Shown one piece after another: positions 35,001-43,641 of a stretch of DNA of 43,715 bases. The notes below the pieces were generated by a model. It was not told the DNA's origin and did not search any database. It was given only the letters and a program-made list of their open reading frames with translations. A program made the translations under genes and the position numbers. The stretch spans positions 1 through 43,715 of the forward strand of contig NZ_JAJITD010000030.1 of the NCBI RefSeq assembly GCF_020880815.1, read 5' to 3'. The stretch comes from Paraburkholderia sejongensis (GTDB lineage: Bacteria > Pseudomonadota > Gammaproteobacteria > Burkholderiales > Burkholderiaceae). Position 1 is the stretch's first letter. Each line of letters begins with the position of its first letter.

Positions 35001-37480
35001 GCGTGGGGGAAGACGCGCAACGCGACACCGTGGGCAACAACAACGCGGGCTTTGGTACGGGCGCGGGCCAAGGCTCCAGCGCTGCAAACCAGGCTGTGGG
35101 TAACCAGAACACGGCCACGGGCTATTACGCCGGCACGAACTTCAAGGGCAACAACAACACCGCCGTCGGAACCTATTCCGGGCAGTCTGTCACCGGCAAC
35201 CGCAACGTGGCCAATGGCGATATGGCCGGAAGCTCGGTAACCGGCGACAACAACGTCGGCACCGGGTATCTCGCGGGATACGGCGTTCAAGGCAACAACA
35301 ACATCGCAAGCGGCAACGCCGCAGGTTATAGGGTGGTGGCCGACGACACGATCTCCGTCGGCACTCAAGCCCGCGCCAGCGCCAACGACGCGATCGCCAT
35401 CGGTCACGGCGCGATCGTCTACGGCATCAGCAGCATCAGCATCGGCACGGGCAACGTGGTCAGCGGAAACCGCTCCGGCGCCATCGGCGACCCAAGCTAC
35501 ATCAACGCCGACGACAGTTACGCCATCGGCAACAACAACACCATAAACGCCAGTGCCAAGCAGAGCTTTGTACTGGGCAACAACGTGACGGTGAATAACG
35601 CCAACAACGTCGTGCTGGGCAACGCCAGCGCCGACAAGGCCGTGGTTCAAGTCAACAGCGCCACGGTGCCCACCACTATCGCCACCCTCAACCCCGACGG
35701 CACGGTGACCTACACCGCCGGGCCGGTGCTCACCTACGGCGGCTTTGCGGGTGCCGCCCAGGCGGCAGGCGTTGTGAGCGTGGGTTCCGCCACGGCCACG
35801 CGCCAGATCGTGAACCTCGCTCCCGGCGAGATCAGCGCCACCAGCACCGATGCCGTCAACGGCAGCCAGCTGAACGCCGTCTCGCAGCTCGCGAACGCAG
35901 GGTGGAATGTCACGACCGCCAAGAGCGGCACCGGCACCGCCACCGGCACCTCGGTGTCGAACGTCGCACCCGGCAGCACGATGACGCTGACCGCGGGCGA
36001 CAACATGGTCGCGACCCAGAACGGCACGAACGTCACCTTCTCGACCAGCGCGACGCCGTCGTTCACCAGCGTGACGACCGGCAATACCGTGATCAACAAC
36101 AACGGCCTGACGATTGCCTCCGGTCCCAGTGTGACGGTCAATGGTATCGACGCAGGCAACAGGACCATCACCAACGTCGCGCCGGGCGTGAATGCGACCG
36201 ACGCTGCTACGGTCGGTCAATTGCCGGGGCAATGGCAGGGCTCCAACACGTTCGTCATGAACAACACTTCGTCCACCGGCCCGGTCACTATCACGAATGT
36301 CGCTGCAGGAAAAAATCCTACCGACGCCGTGAACGTGAGTCAGTTGGCAGACCAGACTTCGGCAGTGACAAGTGCCGGCCTGAATTTCACGGACGCCACG
36401 GGTACGAACGTCATTCACGAGAATCTTGGCGGAACGCTTCCGATTATCGGCGCGACCGTGGCACTGTCCGGATTGACATTGTCGACGGTTGCCCCGACGG
36501 CTGGCGCTTACAGCTCGAGCAACGTACAAACGGTCGCGGACCCGGTCACCGGTAAATTGCAGGTGCAGATTGCCGACAACCCTGTGTTCCAGAGCGTGAT
36601 TGTCGGCGGCAATGTATTCAACACGAACGGGATGTACATCGGCGGCGCTGGCAGTGGCGGCCCGAGCATCAGTACCGCCGGCATCAATGGTGGCGGCAAG
36701 ATGATCACCAATATTGCTGCCGGTCAAAACGGTACCGACGCAGTCGACGTCGATCAACTCAATGCGTTGGCTGGCAAAGTGGACAGCCTGGGCAACACGG
36801 TTGCCAATAATTTCGGCGGCAGTTCCACGTACAACTCCTCGACGGGGACTGTTAACGCGCCCTCGTATGGATCGGGCAACATTTCTACCGCGGCGGGAAG
36901 CGAGACGAACAACGTCGCTGCGGGATTGCAGACAGCCGCCAACACATGGGTGACCGGGAATCCGACTACCTATACGCCGCCGGTTGCGTCGGGTACGAAC
37001 AGCACCGCCGTGGGGAACGGCGCTACCAGTTCGGGTAACAATTCGGTCGCACTCGGCAACAACTCGACCGATGGCGGTAGAGCAAACGTCGTCAGCGTGG
37101 GCTCACCCGGCGAGGAACGGCAAATCACCAACGTGGCCCCAGGTACGCAATCTACCGACGCGGTCAATGTCGGTCAGTTGAACAATGCCATTGCACAAAA
37201 CCAGCAACAGTTCAATCAGCTCGGCAACGCCATCAATAGCTATCGCAAGGATGCGATGGCCGGAACGGCCGCCGCGATGGCGATGGCCAATCTACCGCAA
37301 GCATATTTGCCGGGCAAGAGTATGGCGTCCGCCGCGGCAGCGACAACGGGTGGTCAATCGTCCATCGCAATTGGTGTATCGACCCTCTCGGACAACGGCA
37401 AGTGGGTCGTCAAGATGAGTGGGACAGGAAACACGCGCGGCCAGTTCGGTGTGGCCGCAGGTGCTGGCTTCCAGTGGTAA
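32090..37480 (+). CDS. trimeric autotransporter adhesin (YadA/BpaA type)
   Basis: The 1796-residue protein begins with an extended signal peptide (MNTSYRSVWNESLCAWVATS), followed by a hydrophobic core ending in AFAQ. YadA-type head repeats follow (GVGAIAVGSGATAI, NAIAIGTDAYA, SAIAVGENAKA). A long passenger alternates neck/stalk motifs of the type NVAPG...STDAVNGSQL with beta-roll segments. A second head of NNN-rich repeats (GNNNTAVGTYSGQSVTGNRN and similar) covers about residues 850-1200. The C-terminus has coiled coil plus the membrane anchor (INSYRKDAMAGTAAAMAMAN ... GVAAGAGFQW). Three copies form the outer-membrane barrel and present the fibre for adhesion. The ATG at 32090 is preferred over the in-frame TTG at 32081. 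An OmpA-type lipoprotein gene follows. Confidence 0.95.
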   Translation: MNTSYRSVWNESLCAWVATSEITSARCKRSRSSVAKAIATIALLGGFGCDAAFAQVVGAGGALVLGTNTPGGSSGRNSSATGVGAIAVGSGATAISPANGGSNNAIAIGTDAYANPGATSVGNAAIAIGQGASATSYSAIAVGENAKASGTASPVAIGWGAMATGTGSATAIGDNAAATGENAIAIGGNPGSAGATASGDFTTAIGQGVQATQTGGVAIGHNATATYQNDVALGSSSITAAPHIGTTAMFGGVAAGVESAKSTNGVVAVGAPGAERQIQNMAAGVISASSTDAINGSQLFVTNAAVTALGTTVTNLGTSVATNLGGGSTYNTTTGVVSAPSYNVYGTTVNNVGAAITVLQTLSPVQYSDAAGNATPQTPSQSVTLVGEAAGPVTVNNVAPGALTSSSTQAVNGSQLYAVEQTANKGWSVTTAQTGSGTVTGTTVSNVAPGDTATFTAGNNVAISQNGLNVAIATSMTPTFTSETIGAAGATGNTTIGAMGLTVNNGANSPSITTAGINGGNLAVTNIAPGVNGTDAVDVNQLNAVAKAAGAGWGISAQHANATTVSAVSPTGANVDLTNTDGNIVVSKTAASNDVTFGLAPTVNVANAVNVGGSNGTSITANGVTTGGGTGPSLTTNGIDAAGTRITNVAPGVNPTDAAAVSQLPGRWQGSNTFVMGNPSSTGPVTITNVAPGQINATSTEAVNGSQLSAVSQVANAGWNVTTAQTGSGSATGTAVANVAPGSTMTLTAGDNMVATQNGTDVTFSTSATPSFTSVTTGNTVINNNGLTIVSGPSVTVNGIDAGNKTITHVAPGVNGSDAVTVNQLTNTVAAGATHYYSVNDTGAARAAGTGTNYDNLGATGIRSMAVGQNATATTNDSIAMGYGASLGTNAKNVIGNYAVAMGNNSLAYLASVSIGYQAGYQSTSPGGPNHVNGGENVFVGFQSGAQSSVNDSVFIGQQAGQRASGEHNTGVGEDAQRDTVGNNNAGFGTGAGQGSSAANQAVGNQNTATGYYAGTNFKGNNNTAVGTYSGQSVTGNRNVANGDMAGSSVTGDNNVGTGYLAGYGVQGNNNIASGNAAGYRVVADDTISVGTQARASANDAIAIGHGAIVYGISSISIGTGNVVSGNRSGAIGDPSYINADDSYAIGNNNTINASAKQSFVLGNNVTVNNANNVVLGNASADKAVVQVNSATVPTTIATLNPDGTVTYTAGPVLTYGGFAGAAQAAGVVSVGSATATRQIVNLAPGEISATSTDAVNGSQLNAVSQLANAGWNVTTAKSGTGTATGTSVSNVAPGSTMTLTAGDNMVATQNGTNVTFSTSATPSFTSVTTGNTVINNNGLTIASGPSVTVNGIDAGNRTITNVAPGVNATDAATVGQLPGQWQGSNTFVMNNTSSTGPVTITNVAAGKNPTDAVNVSQLADQTSAVTSAGLNFTDATGTNVIHENLGGTLPIIGATVALSGLTLSTVAPTAGAYSSSNVQTVADPVTGKLQVQIADNPVFQSVIVGGNVFNTNGMYIGGAGSGGPSISTAGINGGGKMITNIAAGQNGTDAVDVDQLNALAGKVDSLGNTVANNFGGSSTYNSSTGTVNAPSYGSGNISTAAGSETNNVAAGLQTAANTWVTGNPTTYTPPVASGTNSTAVGNGATSSGNNSVALGNNSTDGGRANVVSVGSPGEERQITNVAPGTQSTDAVNVGQLNNAIAQNQQQFNQLGNAINSYRKDAMAGTAAAMAMANLPQAYLPGKSMASAAAATTGGQSSIAIGVSTLSDNGKWVVKMSGTGNTRGQFGVAAGAGFQW
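34313..34455 (+). repeat. 143-bp direct repeat inside adhesin gene, copy 1
   Basis: Begins GGCAGCACGATGACGCTGAC and is identical to 35972-36114 except for two bases. It encodes GSTMTLTAGDNMVATQNGTD and the following FSTSATPSFTSVTTGNTVIN. The distance to copy 2 is 1659 bases, a multiple of three. Confidence 0.9.
35972..36114 (+). repeat. 143-bp direct repeat inside adhesin gene, copy 2
   Basis: Near-identical partner of 34313-34455. Weaker similarity continues on both sides, from the preceding VNGSQL-type neck to the LPGQWQGSNTFVM segment at about 36222, which matches LPGRWQGSNTFVM near 34080. Confidence 0.9.
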
Positions 37481-37568
37481 GCGTGACGCGACGAGGGGGG
37501 CTTTCGAGTATCCCCATCGAAACGTGCCATCGCTCCTGATTCGATCGAAATTCTTTACGAGTACCTCA

Positions 37569-38444
37569 ATGAATCTGCAATACTCCAAGCACTTCGCGCC
37601 AATTTTGCGTCTGGCCCGGCTGACAGTCGTCGGCCTGGCGGCAGCGGTCTTTTTGACCGCATGCGGTACATCGCGTCTGTCGAACTTCGACGACAATGGC
37701 CATCTCGCCGCCAAATCCGCACCCGTCTTTCCGAAAATCGAGGACAACCATTGGCAACCGGAAGGAACGTTTCCAAATCTCGATAATCTGCGGCGCGTCG
37801 GTCCGGGGCTGACCAAGAACCAGCTCTATGACCTGCTTGGGCGTCCTCATTTCGACGAGGGGGAATTTAATGTCCGCGAATGGGACTATGTATTTAACTT
37901 TCGCACTGGCAAAGGAAACGAATACATCACGTGTCAGTACAAGGTCTTATTTGATCACAACAAGCTCGCGCAGGAGTTCTACTGGAAGCCCGACAGCTGC
38001 GCCGATCAATTGACGCCGAAAGTCGCTGCGCCCACAGCGAATATCATTGTTCCCGCGGCAGCCCCCCGCAAAGTGACGCTTTCGGCCGATGCATTGTTTG
38101 CATTCGATCGATCGGATCTCGGCAACATGCAAAGAGCCGGCAAGGAAAAGCTCGATCAACTGGCCGTGCAATTGCGTCAGATGAAGTCACTCAAGAACGT
38201 GCAGGTACTCGGGTACACCGACCGGCTGGGTTCGGATGCCCACAATCTGTCTTTGTCGCAGGCGCGAGCCGCTACGGTGCGCAGCTATCTGATGCAGCGC
38301 GGCGTGCCTGCCGTGGTCATCGACGCACGGGGCATGGGATCCGCTGCTCCAGTCGTAATGTGTAGCCAGAAAAGCAAACGCGCCCTGATCGATTGTCTGC
38401 ATCCCAATCGACGCGTCGAGCTTCTCATCGCCGGTGAGGATTGA
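37569..38444 (+). CDS. OmpA-family lipoprotein with BamE-like N-terminal domain
   Basis: The 291-residue protein has a lipoprotein signal ending in LTAC (residues 29-32, lipidated Cys32). A BamE/SmpA-like segment (LRRVGPGLTKNQLYDLLGRP, about 75-95, then REWDYVF) follows. The C-terminal OmpA peptidoglycan-binding domain (about 180-288) has LSADALFAFDRSDL, VLGYTDRLGSDAHNLSLSQARA-type core and NRRVELLI. It should sit in the outer membrane and grip peptidoglycan. It starts 89 bases after the adhesin stop with no terminator seen between, so it is probably co-transcribed and may help assemble or anchor the adhesin. The ATG at 37569 is chosen because it gives a proper signal peptide; its ribosome site is weak. 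Confidence 0.88.
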   Translation: MNLQYSKHFAPILRLARLTVVGLAAAVFLTACGTSRLSNFDDNGHLAAKSAPVFPKIEDNHWQPEGTFPNLDNLRRVGPGLTKNQLYDLLGRPHFDEGEFNVREWDYVFNFRTGKGNEYITCQYKVLFDHNKLAQEFYWKPDSCADQLTPKVAAPTANIIVPAAAPRKVTLSADALFAFDRSDLGNMQRAGKEKLDQLAVQLRQMKSLKNVQVLGYTDRLGSDAHNLSLSQARAATVRSYLMQRGVPAVVIDARGMGSAAPVVMCSQKSKRALIDCLHPNRRVELLIAGED

Positions 38445-38631
38445 GCTTTCACATGCCAGTTTAAACGCTGATTTCAACTCCCTCCGGGCTTGCATTACCC
38501 CCGCAGATCCATGTCATGCTCGACAGTTGTGAATCGATGGATCGCCCGCTCGCCAGCAGGATATCGATACGTGTCGCTTTTCGTTATGTAGATAAAGTCG
38601 GTTTTCGTAAACAGACCTTTTTCGGGGAAGC

Positions 38632-39922
38632 CTACGCGAGCGGCTTCGGAACATACGCGGATGTCGTCCAGAGGGGTGTCAGAATTTGCGTGTTCAAGGC
38701 AGGTTGAGATTTACACGGATGGTCGAACGAATCGATCCTATAAAGGATCGCGAACTGGTTCATCGCAGCCTTCCAGTCATGAGCGGCACGCCCCCAATCA
38801 GCAGTAATGTTGCGCATTGCCAGCCAGATAAGTTTCGTGGCTGCCTCATCGGTCGGGAAGTGTCCCCGTGTCTTGATGATCTTGCGTAGCTGCGAGTTGA
38901 TATTTTCAATAGCGTTCGTAGTGTATATAACCTTGCGAACGGCGGGCGGAAAGGCGAAGAACGGAATCACGCGATCCCAGGCGCTGCGCCACGCCGCGCT
39001 GACCGGCGGGAATTTCTGCCCCCATGGCCCGTCGGCAAATGCATCGAGTTGCGCCTGAGCGGCTTCGGCGCTGGGCGCGGTGTAGATCGGGCGGATCGCG
39101 GCAGCCAGTCCCGTGCGGTCTTTCCAGCTCGCGTAGTCCAGGCTGTTGCGGATCAGGTGAACGATGCAGGTCTGCAATGTGGTCGCCGGAAACACGGCCG
39201 ACAGCGCCTCGGGCATGCCTTTGAGGCCATCGGTTATGGCGATCAGGATGTCATTGACGCCGCGAGTCCTGAGGTCGTTGAACACTTTCATCCAGAACTT
39301 CGCGCCTTCGGTGCTCTCGATCCACAGCCCCAGAATATCGCCGTGTGCCGTCGGGCAGAATGCCCAGCGCAAGGTAGATCGCCTTGTTGCGCACCACGGC
39401 GTCTTCGCGGATCTTGACCCGCAACGCGTCGAAGAACACCACCGGATACATCGGCTCAAGCGGGCGGGCCTGCCAGGCCGTCACTTCTGTCATAACCTCG
39501 TCAGTCACTGAACTGATGAAGTCGTGAGAGACCGCCGTGTCGTACTGCTCCTGCAGAAATCCCTGAATTTCGCGCACCGTCATGCCCCGGGCATACATGG
39601 CGACAATCTTGTCGTCGAATCCGGTAAAGCGTCGATCGTGTTTGGGAATGAGCAGCGGTTCGAAACTGCCGTCGCGATCCCGTGGCACCTCGATGCGGAT
39701 CGGGCCGTCTTCGGTCGGTACCGTCTTGGCGCCCGTGCCGTTGCGCTGGTTCGTGACGGCGGCCGGCTTGACCGCGCCGGACCGATAGCCGAGATGATGG
39801 CTCATCTCGCCGCCCAGTGCCCGCTGGATCAGGGCCGTCATCGGGCCGTTGCCGAACTGCTCAAGCAGCTCGGCGGGAATCGTCGGCAGGTTTGCCGGCG
39901 GGGTCTTCGGTTTGCGAGGCAT
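38632..39922 (-). pseudogene. IS256-family (mutator) transposase, frameshifted
   Basis: The ATG at 39922 (GGAG upstream) gives MPRKPKTPPANLPTIPAELL, LGYRSGAVKPAAVTNQRNGT, and EVPRDRDGSFEPLLIPKHDR to YPVVFFDALRVKIRED (first Asp). Near 39355 the frame shifts within ILPDGTR. The adjoining frame continues with DILGLWIESTEGAKFWMKVF, LIAITDGLKGMPEALSAVFP (second Asp) and VIYTTNAIENINSQLRKIIK (Glu). All DDE residues exist but in two frames, so this copy is inactive unless the shift is bypassed. The frame reads through the left terminal repeat and stops outside at 38632. Confidence 0.88.
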
Positions 39923-39972
39923 ATTTTCTCCTGTGAGCAGGATATGCCTTGAACACGAAATTCCTGACACCC
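38674..39972 (-). mobile_element. IS256-family element with terminal inverted repeats
   Basis: The ends match over about 28 bases: GGGTGTCAGAATTTGCGTGT from 38674, and its counterpart reading inwards from 39972 (GGGTGTCAGGAATTTCGTGT). Both continue TCAAGGCA. The flanking eight bases on the two sides differ, so no target duplication remains. The right end abuts an IS1182 remnant. Confidence 0.85.
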
Positions 39973-40518
39973 TCCGTTCAGATCATATGCCCTTATCTCC
40001 GGCCCGCTGAAATAACCGCAGTCCGCAACAACCTTCAGCTTCGATTTGCCCATCGCGCGCTTCGCGGAAATCGCCATTTTGCAGAGTTGTCCATGATCGT
40101 TGCTGACATTGGTTATTGCGTGTTCTACGATCAGATGATGTTTCGTATCAACTGCTACCTGGACGTTGTGCCCACCATGCCGGAGCCTCTTCCACTCGTT
40201 GCCATCGAGCGTGCGTCCGGATTCGTCAGCGACAACTGTTTGTCTGGCTGCTCTTCCAGTTGCATGCCGATCTGCTTGAGCTCACGCATCTGCTGGCGCA
40301 GCACGGCGATCTTATCGTAGAGCCTGACCGTCTTTACATCGAACCCGGTAGGAGTAGTGCGCTCTGCGCTTTCAATCAGATCGAGATATCGCTGCACGCT
40401 TTCCTCGATCAAAGGAGTCGATTACTCTCACCGGACCGTCCTGCCCGACATAGTCATCGACACGTTCGGGAAGTAGTGCGACCTGCTTGCGGTCATCGCC
40501 TTCAACGAATTGCTTCAT
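39973..40518 (-). pseudogene. IS1182-family transposase remnant
   Basis: From the ATG at 40518 (GGAGGACTC upstream) the frame reads MKQFVEGDDRKQVALLPERV, DDYVGQDGPVRVID. An internal deletion near 40420 then joins it to LIEESVQRYLDLIESAERTT, TNPDARSMATSGRGSGMVG, and after a frameshift near 40170 to HNVQVAVDTKHHLIVEHAIT and KSKLKVVADCGYFSGPEIRA. These are the landmarks of IS1182/IS5-related transposases in the right order. The remnant is cut at 39972 by the IS256 end. Confidence 0.82.
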
Positions 40519-40767
40519 GAGTCCTCCGGTCTCAGCGCGTTAGGCGATCAATGCGTTTTCACACCGACTGGACCCACAAGGGACGGTCAATTGTCCGAAA
40601 AGCAGACGCTCTAGGCCATGATCCAATCTGGGGAGAATGCGCTATCCGGTTTAATTCTGAATGGGCAAATCGCTGATGAAGTCGTTATAAGGTAAGCGCC
40701 CGGTCATCTCATCTTGAGTTGGGCTAAAAGTCTTGGGAGCATCGTGTTCACTTAAATAGGTGGACAC

Positions 40768-41160
40768 GTGAACACTATTGAAGAAGCAGTGGCACCTGGT
40801 CGTCGACGCCGCCGGCGCTACAGTGTCGAGTTCAAGGCTCAGGTTGTGGCAGCTTGCCAGGGGCCCGGGGTATCGCTCGCGGCGATCGCGTTGCACCACA
40901 AGTTGAACGCCAATCTGCTTCGACGTTGGGTCGAGCAGGCCGAAACGAACGATTGTGTGCTTGTGGCCCGTAGCGACCTGGCAGCGCCATTGACAGCGGC
41001 GCCGGCACCGGAATTTGTACCGCTGCCACTTGAGACGCGAAACACGCGTACAGCTGAGATTCGCGTCGAGGTGCGTCGCGCGGACCTGTCGATAACGGTT
41101 AGCTGGCCAACCTCGGAGGCAGCGCAATGCGCCGCGTGGCTACGCGAGTGGCTCGCATGA
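40768..41160 (+). CDS. tnpA: IS66 accessory protein TnpA
   Basis: The 130-residue protein starts at a GTG (40768): MNTIEEAVAPGRRRRRRYSV then EFKAQVVAACQGPGVSLAAI, ALHHKLNANLLRRWVEQ, a helix-turn-helix of the IS66 TnpA (IS3 OrfA-like) type that probably binds the ends. The last codons overlap the tnpB start (ATGA). Confidence 0.92.
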   Translation: MNTIEEAVAPGRRRRRRYSVEFKAQVVAACQGPGVSLAAIALHHKLNANLLRRWVEQAETNDCVLVARSDLAAPLTAAPAPEFVPLPLETRNTRTAEIRVEVRRADLSITVSWPTSEAAQCAAWLREWLA

Positions 41161-41495
41161 TCCGCATTGACCAGGTGTGGCTGGCAGTTGACCCGCTGGA
41201 CATGCGGGCTGGCTTTGATACTGCACTGGGTCGGGTGATCGCCGTGTTCGGCGCCGCGCATCCGCACCATGCTTACCTGTTCGCCAACCGGCGGGCCAAC
41301 CGCCTGAAGGTTCTGGTTCACGATGGAATTGGCATCTGGCTGGCAGCGCGACGGCTCAATCAGGGGCAGTTCACCTGGCCGCACGCTGGTAGCGAGCCAA
41401 AGCAACACGCGCTCACACAGGAACAACTGGCCGGCCTGGTGGTGGGTTTGCCATGGCAGCGCATCGGCGCGGACGGTGTGATCCGTGTCATTTGA
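41157..41495 (+). CDS. tnpB: IS66 family accessory protein TnpB
   Basis: The 112-residue protein reads MIRIDQVWLAVDPLDMRAGF, HAYLFANRRANRLKVLVHDG, the signature of the IS66 TnpB (IS66 Orf2-like) family; this is not the IS605 nuclease of the same name. It is required with TnpA and TnpC for transposition, but its biochemical role is not settled. The ATG overlaps the tnpA stop by four bases. Confidence 0.93.
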   Translation: MIRIDQVWLAVDPLDMRAGFDTALGRVIAVFGAAHPHHAYLFANRRANRLKVLVHDGIGIWLAARRLNQGQFTWPHAGSEPKQHALTQEQLAGLVVGLPWQRIGADGVIRVI

Positions 41496-41558
41496 AGACG
41501 CCAGGGACGTAAACTGTCGCGCTTTCGTGCTCTCCGGGGTTCTGGCAGACTCGTCTGC

Positions 41559-43139
41559 ATGGACCTGCCAGCCGACCTCAACGCTCTTAGCCCGGAACAG
41601 TTGCGTGCGCTCGCCACACAACTGATTGCGCGCGTCGAGGACCGGGACAGGGAGATTGAAGAGAAGACCCGGGAGGTCGGTGAGAAGGAGCGGGAGCTAC
41701 GCTACCGGCAGACCCGCATCGACCAGTTGACCCACGAGATATCGATTCTCAGACGTTATCAGTTCGGCAGGCGCAGCGAGCAGCTCAGCAGCGATCAGAT
41801 GAACCTGCTGGATGAAGCGATTGATGCGGATCTCGCCGCCATTGAAGTCGAGCTCGACCAACTTCAGCCACAGGCCACAGCGGAGCCCTCACCCCAGCAA
41901 CCGAAGCGCGCAGCGCTGCCGGCGCAACTGCCGCGTACGGAGATTCGCCACGAGCCGGAGAGCACCGTATGCCAATGTGGCTGCGAGCGCGTGCGCATCG
42001 GTGAGGACATCAGCGAGAAGCTGGACTACACGCCAGGCGTGTTCACCGTGGAGCGGCATATCCGCGGCAAGTGGGTGTGCAGAAACTGCGAAACACTGAT
42101 TCAGGCTGCGGTGCCTGCGCACGTCATCGACAAGGGCATCCCGGCCGCGGGACTGCTGGCGTCAGTGCTGGTTGCCAAGTATGCAGACCACCTTCCCCTG
42201 TATCGTCAGGAGCAGATCTTTGCGCGAGCGGGCGTTGCGATTCCGCGCTCGACATTGGGCGCATGGGTCGGTGCGTGCGGCGTGCAACTACAACCGCTAG
42301 TCGACGCGTTGCATGAGGAAATCCTGCAGCAGGGCGTGCTGCATGCGGATGAGACGCCGGTACAGATGCTCAGTCCCGGCAAAGGCAAGACACATCGCGC
42401 GTATCTGTGGGCGTATACGCCGACGCACTACAGTGAGCTGCGCGCCGTGGTCTACGACTTCGCCGACAGCCGAGCAGGCGAACATGCCCGCGCGTTCCTT
42501 GCTGGCTGGCAGGGCAAACTGGTATGCGACGACTACAGTGGGTACAAGGCTGGATTCCAGCAGGGCATCACTGAAATTGGATGTGCAGCGCACGCGAGAC
42601 GCAAGTTCTTCGATCTGCACGCCAATCACAGCAGTCAGATCGCCGCGCAGGCGCTGCCGTTCTTCGCTGCACTGTACGACATCGAGCGCGACGCTGCAGT
42701 GCTGCAAGCCGAGGAACGATACACGCTCCGGCAGAGTCGGGCCAAACCGGTCTGCGACGCACTTCACGAATGGATGATGGCGCAACGAAAGCTGGTGTCG
42801 GAAGGTTCGGCGATTGCCAAAGCACTGGATTACAGTCTTAAACGATGGGATGCGCTGACCCGCTATCTCGATGACGGTCGTGTGCCTATAGATAACAACT
42901 GGGTCGAAAACCAGATACGTCCGTGGGCCATCGGCAGGTCGAACTGGTTGTTCGCGGGTTCGCTTCGAGCCGGTCAACGAGCCGCAGCCATCATGAGTCT
43001 GCTACGTTCAGCGCAACTGAACGGGCACGAACCACACGCCTATCTGAAAGACGTCCTGACGCGACTGCCATCCCACCAGGCTAACGATATCGCAGCCTTG
43101 CTGCCCCACCGCTGGCAGCCAGCGAATCCTACCCGCTAG
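41559..43139 (+). CDS. tnpC: IS66 family transposase TnpC
   Basis: The 526-residue protein has an N-terminal coiled coil (about residues 10-70), a zinc-finger part (CQCGCERV ... VCRNCETLI, about 138-190) and the DDE core: QGVLHADETPVQMLS (Asp), KLVCDDYSGYKAGF (Asp region) and VPIDNNWVENQIRPWAIGR (Glu). It ends in the typical LLPHRWQPA tail. All parts are present and unbroken at the family's usual length of around 510-530 residues. Confidence 0.96.
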   Translation: MDLPADLNALSPEQLRALATQLIARVEDRDREIEEKTREVGEKERELRYRQTRIDQLTHEISILRRYQFGRRSEQLSSDQMNLLDEAIDADLAAIEVELDQLQPQATAEPSPQQPKRAALPAQLPRTEIRHEPESTVCQCGCERVRIGEDISEKLDYTPGVFTVERHIRGKWVCRNCETLIQAAVPAHVIDKGIPAAGLLASVLVAKYADHLPLYRQEQIFARAGVAIPRSTLGAWVGACGVQLQPLVDALHEEILQQGVLHADETPVQMLSPGKGKTHRAYLWAYTPTHYSELRAVVYDFADSRAGEHARAFLAGWQGKLVCDDYSGYKAGFQQGITEIGCAAHARRKFFDLHANHSSQIAAQALPFFAALYDIERDAAVLQAEERYTLRQSRAKPVCDALHEWMMAQRKLVSEGSAIAKALDYSLKRWDALTRYLDDGRVPIDNNWVENQIRPWAIGRSNWLFAGSLRAGQRAAAIMSLLRSAQLNGHEPHAYLKDVLTRLPSHQANDIAALLPHRWQPANPTR

Positions 43140-43175
43140 TTCAATTCGTCAAGATGGGTTTGCCGGCCGCTTACG

Positions 43176-43304
43176 TTATAAGTTGGGGAATTCGAGATCT
43201 AGATTTTCGCGAATTGCTATGCCGTTTCCGTAGTTGTCAATTTCGACATCCGCTAAATGACCCGAATCATCGGCGAAGAGCAGAATCTCAATCGATCTCC
43301 GGCG
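43176..43304 (-). pseudogene. C-terminal fragment of unknown protein
   Basis: The minus-strand frame reads IEILLFADDSGHLADVEIDN then YGNGIAIRENLDLEFPNL and stops at a TAA that lies inside the IS66 target duplication. It looks like a genuine acidic C-terminus but is only about 40 codons long. It is joined at its 5' side to an IS6-family fragment. No family can be named. Confidence 0.4.
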
Positions 43305-43324
43305 TCTGGTTCCGCCGAGTGCTT

Positions 43325-43579
43325 ACTTACGAACATTTCGTCCAGGTGCCATGTGCTTTCGGATTTGCGCCGCGCCGATTTCGCGCAACGGAGAAAGCCG
43401 GCGCCAAACTTGTCGCACCAGCGACGCATTGTTTCATACGCGACCGCGACACCACGCTCAAGCAACAACTCCTCGATATCACGCAGGCTCAAGCTGAACC
43501 GGAAGTACCTCCGAACCGCGCAGCTCGTGAAGACGGTAGGGAAGCGGTGGCGGTGATAACGCGATTTCGTCTTCTTCAT
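43325..43579 (-). pseudogene. IS6-family transposase, N-terminal fragment
   Basis: The ATG at 43579 gives MKKTKSRYHRHRFPTVFTSC, FSLSLRDIEELLLERGVAVA, YETMRRWCDKFGAGF and STWHLDEMFVS (first catalytic Asp), the start of an IS6-family transposase related to, but distinct from, the relic at 25480-26217. Homology ends after about 85 residues. The second Asp and Glu are absent. Confidence 0.78.
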
Positions 43580-43641
43580 CGCTTCATTCTACGTAAGCGC
43601 GCAATAAACCGCGTGGCTTGCGCCGGTCGGCCGACTATGCG

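Larger units (their letters stand above)
40692..43174 (+). mobile_element. complete IS66-family element (2483 bp) with 8-bp target duplication
   Basis: The ends GTAAGCGCCCGGTCATCTCA (from 40692) and GTAAGCGGCCGGCAAACCCA (inwards from 43174) are imperfect inverted repeats. The target duplication GTTATAAG occurs at 40684-40691 and 43175-43182. It carries tnpA, tnpB and tnpC intact, so it is the youngest and probably still active element here. Confidence 0.96.

Noticed and set aside
33479..36757. Very long (1092-codon) open frame antisense to the adhesin gene
   Set aside because: It is His/Arg/Val/Asp-rich with repeated segments that mirror the adhesin repeats and matches no family. It is the expected antisense shadow of a repetitive GC-rich gene.
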